Position numbers and translations under genes: made by a program
Shown: positions 59,557-64,000 of the stretch, one piece after another
Numbering within the stretch: the first letter of the stretch is position 1
Layout of the letters: every line of letters begins with the position of its first letter
DNA from: Chlorobiota bacterium
GTDB lineage: Bacteria; Bacteroidota; Bacteroidia; Bacteroidales; VadinHA17
NCBI GenBank assembly: GCA_013152085.1
Contig: JAADHC010000054.1
Span: 62,001 to 126,000 of the forward strand
Length of the DNA: 64,000 nucleotides
Direction of reading: 5' to 3'
Notes under the pieces: generated by a model
Seen by the model: only the letters and a program-made list of their open reading frames with translations
The model's database searches: none
What the model was told of the DNA's origin: nothing

Positions 59557-61377
59557 TTATTCCACAGATTGTAATTGCTGAAGACGGTGATAATATCCTT
59601 TCTTTTTCATGAGCGAGGTATGAGTGCCACGTTCAACGATCTCTCCTTCGTGCAGTACGCATATCTCATCGGAATTTTTTATGGTAGAAAGCCGGTGAGC
59701 AATAACCAGCGATGTTCTGTTTTTCATTAATTTAATAATAGCATCCTGCACCAGCTTTTCGGATTCGGTATCCAGGGAAGATGTTGCTTCATCAAGAATG
59801 AGAATCGGTGGGTTTTTAAGCAGGGCTCTGGCAATACTGATACGCTGTTTTTGCCCGCCTGAAAGTTTGTTTCCGCTCTCCCCAACATTGGTATCATAAC
59901 CGTCCGGGGTGTTGATGATAAATTCATGGGCATTAGCCACTTTCGCAGCAGCGATCACATCTTCCCTGGAGACATTTTCAAGCCCGAAAGCAATATTATT
60001 AAAGAAACTGTCATTAAACAATATCGGTTGCTGACTAACGATCCCCATCAGATTCCTGAGATCTTCAATCTTATAATCCAGTATGGAATGGTCATCAATC
60101 AAAACGGTTCCTTCAGTAGGTTCAATAAACCGGGGCAGGAGGTCTGCCAGTGTGGATTTTCCTCCTCCGGACTGCCCGACAATGGCTACGGTCTTTCCTT
60201 TTTCGATGAGGAGATTTATGTGTTTTAACACAAATTCCTTTTCATAACTGAAAGAAACATCCCTGAATTCAATAGCTTGTTTAAATTCCCTGATCGGCAG
60301 GGCCCCGGGTTTGTCCCTGATCGGTTCGTCAGCCTCAAGGATTTTGTTTATCCGGTCTGAAGAAGCCAGCCCTTTCTGAATATTAAAATATGCCAGTGAA
60401 AACGATTTGGCAGGTGGAATCATTTGTGAAAATACAATAATATAGGTAATGAATGCCTGTGAGGACAGGTTCGTAGAGTGTTTCAACACCATAATTCCGC
60501 CATACCACATCAAAACCATCATGATTACGGTTCCCAGGAATTCGCTCAACGGATTCGCCAGATATCTTCTCCGGTGAACTTTTTTCATGGATGAAAAATA
60601 ATGAGCATTTACCCGGTCAAACTTTGTAACAAATGAATCGTCAGCGTTAAATGCCTTGATAACCCTGAAACCGGATAGTGTTTCTTCAATAACGGAAGTG
60701 ATCATTCCCAGGCGTTTCTGACCACTAAATGATATTGAACGCAGGTTTCGGCCAACCTTGCCGATAAGCCAGCCGCTGATGGGTAACAATACCAGTACAA
60801 AAAGTGTCAGCTGGTAACTCATGATAAAAAGGGAGATAAGGAAGATGATTACGGTAAAAGGATCCCTGAACAACATCTCCAGAGAGCTCATGATTGACGT
60901 TTCTATCTCCTTTACATCTGCAGATACTCTTGACAAAACATCTCCCTTACGTGCATCAGTGTAAAAACTTAGTGGCAATCTCAGGAGTTTTACATAGATT
61001 TTTTTTCTCAGATCTCTTTCCACACCTGCGCGGATCGGCGCCATCTGGTAATTGGCGAGAAATTTGAATCCGGTTTTAAAAAATGCTACAATAATTACCA
61101 TTATGGCTACCACCAGCAATGCTCTTGCCTGACCGTATTCCAGGATAATCTTGCTGAAGAAATAATTTACATTATGTATAATTACCTTTGTTGATAGTTC
61201 AAAAGTGACCGGTTCTTTTACAATGGGTTGTGTACCGAAGAGAATGCCCAGAAAGGGAGCCGCCAGCGTAAATGAGAACAAGGCAAACAGGGAAGAAAGG
61301 ATATTATAGCCAACATTTTGAACCGCACGTCTCCAAAACGGTTTGACAAGCGCCAGTATTTGCAGGAATTGTTTCAT
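59557..61377 (-). CDS. ABC exporter with fused permease and ATPase (MsbA-like)
   Basis: A 606-residue half-transporter. Six membrane segments in residues 1-340 are followed by the nucleotide-binding domain, with Walker A VGQSGGGKSTLADLL, the signature KLSGGQKQRISIARALL, Walker B ILILDEATSSLD and the switch histidine in VIAHRLSTI. It is expected to work as a homodimer exporting lipids or hydrophobic compounds. Its start codon overlaps the purB stop by four bases. The adjacent glycosyltransferase suggests a lipid-glycan role, but this is inference. Confidence 0.92.
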   Translation of the reverse strand: MKQFLQILALVKPFWRRAVQNVGYNILSSLFALFSFTLAAPFLGILFGTQPIVKEPVTFELSTKVIIHNVNYFFSKIILEYGQARALLVVAIMVIIVAFFKTGFKFLANYQMAPIRAGVERDLRKKIYVKLLRLPLSFYTDARKGDVLSRVSADVKEIETSIMSSLEMLFRDPFTVIIFLISLFIMSYQLTLFVLVLLPISGWLIGKVGRNLRSISFSGQKRLGMITSVIEETLSGFRVIKAFNADDSFVTKFDRVNAHYFSSMKKVHRRRYLANPLSEFLGTVIMMVLMWYGGIMVLKHSTNLSSQAFITYIIVFSQMIPPAKSFSLAYFNIQKGLASSDRINKILEADEPIRDKPGALPIREFKQAIEFRDVSFSYEKEFVLKHINLLIEKGKTVAIVGQSGGGKSTLADLLPRFIEPTEGTVLIDDHSILDYKIEDLRNLMGIVSQQPILFNDSFFNNIAFGLENVSREDVIAAAKVANAHEFIINTPDGYDTNVGESGNKLSGGQKQRISIARALLKNPPILILDEATSSLDTESEKLVQDAIIKLMKNRTSLVIAHRLSTIKNSDEICVLHEGEIVERGTHTSLMKKKGYYHRLQQLQSVE

Positions 61378-62738
61378 TGGCCTGAAAACGGTGATTTTCC
61401 TGTATAATTGTGAGGTGTGAAGCTTCTGAGTTCATCCTTTACCTTTTCAGGCAGATCAAGATCATCAATGAATCCCGTGATGGTATCCCGGGTAACAGGC
61501 ATATTTGTTCGTGTAAGATTCTTTAGTACCTCGTAAGGTTTCGGGTAGCCTTCGCGGCGCAAAATGGTTTGTATAGCTTCGGCAACCACACTCCAGTTAT
61601 TATCCAGGTCCTGTGTGATCTTTTCTTCATTCAAAATGATCTTATCCAAACCTTTGCTTAAAGACGTAAAAGCGATCAGGCTATATGCAAGAGGCATGCC
61701 AATATTGCGGATTACCGTACTGTCGGTAAGATCACGCTGCAGACGTGAAACGGGCAGTTTCCCGGACATGTGGTTGAGAAGCGTATTGGAAATCCCGAGG
61801 TTCCCTTCTGCATTTTCAAAATCAATGGGATTCACTTTATGTGGCATCGTCGAAGATCCTGTTTCTCCCGGCCGGATTCTCTGTTTAAAATACTCCATCG
61901 AAATATAGGTCCAGAAATCCCGGGACAGATCAATAAGAATCGTGTTGATCCGTATCTGTGCATGCATCCAGGCTGCCAGGTGATCATACGGTTCAATCTG
62001 CGTCGTCACCGGAGTGCGATGCAGTTTTAATCGGTTATTTACAAAATGGTTTGCAAAATCTATCCAGTCAATGTCCGGATAAGCGGCATAATGAGCATTA
62101 AAATTTCCAGTTGCACCACCAAACTTGGCAGCCCACGGAATCCCCTCAAAATATTTTTTTTGTGATTCAAGTCTTTCTTTAAAAACCAGTATCTCTTTAC
62201 CCAGCAACGTGGGTGAGGCAGGTTGTCCGTGAGTGCGGGCGAGCATAGGAATGCCGTGCCATTCTTTGGCAAAAGTATGCAACCGGTTGATGAGTCCGGT
62301 AAGAGCGGGAAGGTAAATGTCGTTAAATGCATCCCTTGCCATCATGGGGAAGGCTGTGTTGTTGATGTCCTGTGAGGTGAGTCCGAAATGGATAAACTCA
62401 CCAAACGAACCAAGACCGTTTTCTTCAAATTTCTCTTTCAGAAAATATTCGACAGCTTTAACGTCATGATTGGTTTGTCTTTCGATCTCCTTCATTCGGG
62501 AGGCATCCCCGGCAGAAAAATTTTCTACCCATGATCGCAGGAGGGTAACCTTATCTTTCGGAAATGCAGACAACTCTTTTAGCGGAATTTCAGTGAGGGC
62601 AATGAAATATTCCACTTCTACTGTCAGGCGGTACCGGATCAGGGCTGATTCGGAAAAATAAAGTATTAATGGCTTGGTTATATGATGATAACGTCCGTCA
62701 ACCGGTGAAATAGCAAATAAAGGATTGTTTTCCATCAA
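61374..62738 (-). CDS. purB: Adenylosuccinate lyase
   Basis: A 454-residue fumarase/aspartase-superfamily enzyme. It has ISPVDGRYHHITKPL at the N-terminus, HFGLTSQDINNTAFP (catalytic His region), ARTHGQPASPTLLGKE and the flexible signature loop GSSTMPHKVNPIDFENAEGN. It carries out two steps of purine synthesis. It is the E. coli-type longer form. Adjacent ATGs (62738, 62735) are possible starts. It leads a run with the ABC exporter, overlapping it by four bases. Confidence 0.96.
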   Translation of the reverse strand: MMENNPLFAISPVDGRYHHITKPLILYFSESALIRYRLTVEVEYFIALTEIPLKELSAFPKDKVTLLRSWVENFSAGDASRMKEIERQTNHDVKAVEYFLKEKFEENGLGSFGEFIHFGLTSQDINNTAFPMMARDAFNDIYLPALTGLINRLHTFAKEWHGIPMLARTHGQPASPTLLGKEILVFKERLESQKKYFEGIPWAAKFGGATGNFNAHYAAYPDIDWIDFANHFVNNRLKLHRTPVTTQIEPYDHLAAWMHAQIRINTILIDLSRDFWTYISMEYFKQRIRPGETGSSTMPHKVNPIDFENAEGNLGISNTLLNHMSGKLPVSRLQRDLTDSTVIRNIGMPLAYSLIAFTSLSKGLDKIILNEEKITQDLDNNWSVVAEAIQTILRREGYPKPYEVLKNLTRTNMPVTRDTITGFIDDLDLPEKVKDELRSFTPHNYTGKSPFSGQ

Positions 62739-62754
62739 TATTTCATTTATACGG

Positions 62755-62762
62755 CAAAAATA
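62755..62762 (-). promoter_or_regulatory. Candidate -7 element for purB
   Basis: The minus strand reads TATTTTTG, 17 bases before the purB start. A TTG lies upstream but with 13-base spacing only. Confidence 0.4.
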
Positions 62763-62906
62763 GGAAAATAACCACCAATCCCGAAGGGATCGGCCTAATT
62801 AAACCATTTTGGAAGCAACCTTCATCTTATCTTTTTTGTATTCACACTGAAAAAGTTTATCCGGAAATGAAGTGTCATGAGAGCAGCTGCCGGAAAGAGA
62901 AAATTG

Positions 62907-62914
62907 TATCTTTG
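62907..62914 (+). promoter_or_regulatory. Candidate -7 element for the NfeD/ClpP-like protease gene
   Basis: TATCTTTG, 19 bases before the ATG at 62933. No TTG at 19-base spacing. Confidence 0.5.
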
Positions 62915-62932
62915 TATAATAAACATCAAAAT

Positions 62933-64000
62933 ATGAAGAACCTGAAAATAGTATTACCCATTCTTCTTTTTCTTTTACCTGTGGTGGGATTCTGTGACCT
63001 GACTCAGGATTCACTTCAAAAAAAGACCCTGGTATATGTTTTCGACATTAAAAAAGAGATTGCCGAACCTGTATGGCGAATCACAAAGAAAAGCTTTGCT
63101 GAAGCCGACTCCCTCAATGCTGATTATATTCTGATCCATATGAATACATACGGCGGACTGCTTAACTCAGCAGATAGTATCCGGACGAAAATACTCAACA
63201 GCCGTATCCCTACCATGGTTTTTATCGATAACAATGCGGCTTCGGCCGGGGCATTGATATCCATTGCCTGTGACAGTATTTACATGAGGGCGGGAGCAAG
63301 TATAGGCGCTGCTACCGTAGTTAACCAATCGGGCCAACAGGTTCCGGACAAATACCAGTCATTTATGCGGGCTACAATGCGTGCTACGGCAGAAGCCCAT
63401 GGCAGGGATACGATCATAAAAGATGGTGATACCACACTGGTATGGCACAGGGATCCCCGTATCGCTGAGGCTATGGTTGACCCGAGGGTTTATATCCCCG
63501 GGATTAGCGATACCGGGAAAGTGCTTACCCTGACAACGGGTGAAGCTATAAAAGTCGGCTATTGTGAAGGTGAAGCAGAATCCATTGCCGGGGTATTGGA
63601 TAAAGCCGGTATTAAAGATTATGAGATCAAAGAGTTTATCCTTTCTCCACTTGATAAAATTATAGGATTCCTGGTGAGTCCCGTTGTATCCGGATTGTTG
63701 CTTATGGTAATTATCGGAGGTATATATTTTGAGTTGCGGACCCCTGGTGTGGGTTTCCCGCTGGCTGCCTCCGTCCTGGCAGCTATTCTCTATTTTGCCC
63801 CTTTATATCTGGAAGGCCTGGCGCAACACTGGGAAATTATCCTTTTTATTGTCGGATTGATCCTGATTACCGTGGAGATTTTTGCCATACCCGGCTTTGG
63901 CGTAGCCGGGATATCAGGCATTATCCTTGCCGTAACCGGACTTTCCCTCAGTATGGTGGATAACGTCGTTTTTTCTTTTGATCCTTCCCTTGCTTTCTTG
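62933..64000 (+). CDS. NfeD/ClpP-like membrane serine protease, 3' end outside the window
   Basis: An open frame of 356 codons that runs off the window end. A signal peptide or first membrane segment (residues 5-20) is followed by a ClpP-like protease domain, with the substrate loop NTYGGLLNSADSI and the catalytic serine in NNAASAGALIS near residue 104; the lysine of the dyad may be in VPDKYQS. Three to four membrane segments begin near residue 243, typical of NfeD long forms. Related proteins (PH1510) cleave stomatin, whose gene is often next to them and would lie outside this window. Confidence 0.88.
   Translation, partial: MKNLKIVLPILLFLLPVVGFCDLTQDSLQKKTLVYVFDIKKEIAEPVWRITKKSFAEADSLNADYILIHMNTYGGLLNSADSIRTKILNSRIPTMVFIDNNAASAGALISIACDSIYMRAGASIGAATVVNQSGQQVPDKYQSFMRATMRATAEAHGRDTIIKDGDTTLVWHRDPRIAEAMVDPRVYIPGISDTGKVLTLTTGEAIKVGYCEGEAESIAGVLDKAGIKDYEIKEFILSPLDKIIGFLVSPVVSGLLLMVIIGGIYFELRTPGVGFPLAASVLAAILYFAPLYLEGLAQHWEIILFIVGLILITVEIFAIPGFGVAGISGIILAVTGLSLSMVDNVVFSFDPSLAFL

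Overview
The window looks like a chromosomal segment of an anaerobic, fermentative member of the Bacteroidota, probably Bacteroidales. The reasons are the Bacteroidota-type promoters (TTG-N19-TAnnTTTG is clear upstream of pheT, the HU gene and yicC), a DUF3078 outer-membrane protein, a secreted endosialidase-chaperone (S74) protein, an ATP-dependent PEP carboxykinase and a fragment of a Bacteroidota-type serine palmitoyltransferase. No phage, transposase or CRISPR array was seen. Genus-level placement is not possible from sequence reading alone.

Layout. 1-2.2 kb: the end of an unknown membrane protein, a metallo-beta-lactamase-fold hydrolase and an exported isoaspartyl methyltransferase. 2.5-4.0 kb: a compact nickel operon of nikR, a TrmO/UPF0066 protein and a His-rich nickel/cobalt permease-like protein. 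4.7-7.6 kb: a large secreted repeat protein split by a +1 frameshift. 7.9-13 kb (minus strand): an NAD-linked group 3d-type [NiFe] hydrogenase, hoxF (with fused HoxE-like domain)-hoxU-hoxY-hoxH-maturation protease. 13.4-19.8 kb: hypF, hypD, hypE, hypA and hypB, with an unknown zinc-ribbon gene on the opposite strand and no hypC. 19.8-21.4 kb: two divergent rex genes (NADH/NAD+ sensors); Rex-box-like palindromes lie between them and in the hoxF/hypF intergenic region. 21.6-28.5 kb: an ADP-forming acyl-CoA synthetase, a flavodoxin, an aminotransferase and a 2-oxoacid:ferredoxin oxidoreductase (korDABC type). 28.6-62.7 kb: mostly core genes (nadD, gmk, yicC, MATE transporter, tryptophanase, pheT, murB, a phosphohexomutase, mltG, aspartate aminotransferase-pckA, htpG, a LytTR regulator, trmH, HU, tRNA-Ser, an ABC exporter, purB), interspersed with Bacteroidota proteins of unknown function. 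62.9 kb to the end: the start of an NfeD/ClpP-like membrane protease cut by the window edge.

How the parts fit. Nickel uptake and NikR control would supply the hydrogenase, the Hyp proteins would assemble its active site, and the Rex proteins would tie expression to NADH/NAD+. Next to it, transamination, oxidative decarboxylation of 2-oxoacids with ferredoxin or flavodoxin reduction, and ADP-forming acyl-CoA cleavage would yield ATP from amino acids. The reductant would leave partly as H2 through the NAD-linked enzyme. This is the most coherent system in the window; the link between the modules is inferred from gene order and operator-like sites. Items most worth a second look are the nikR-trmO-permease operon with its CTACGTAG palindromes, the orphan zinc-ribbon gene together with the missing hypC, the cluster-less HoxE-like domain, the membrane-anchored receiver-like protein, and a family of AT-rich palindromic elements at gene ends.
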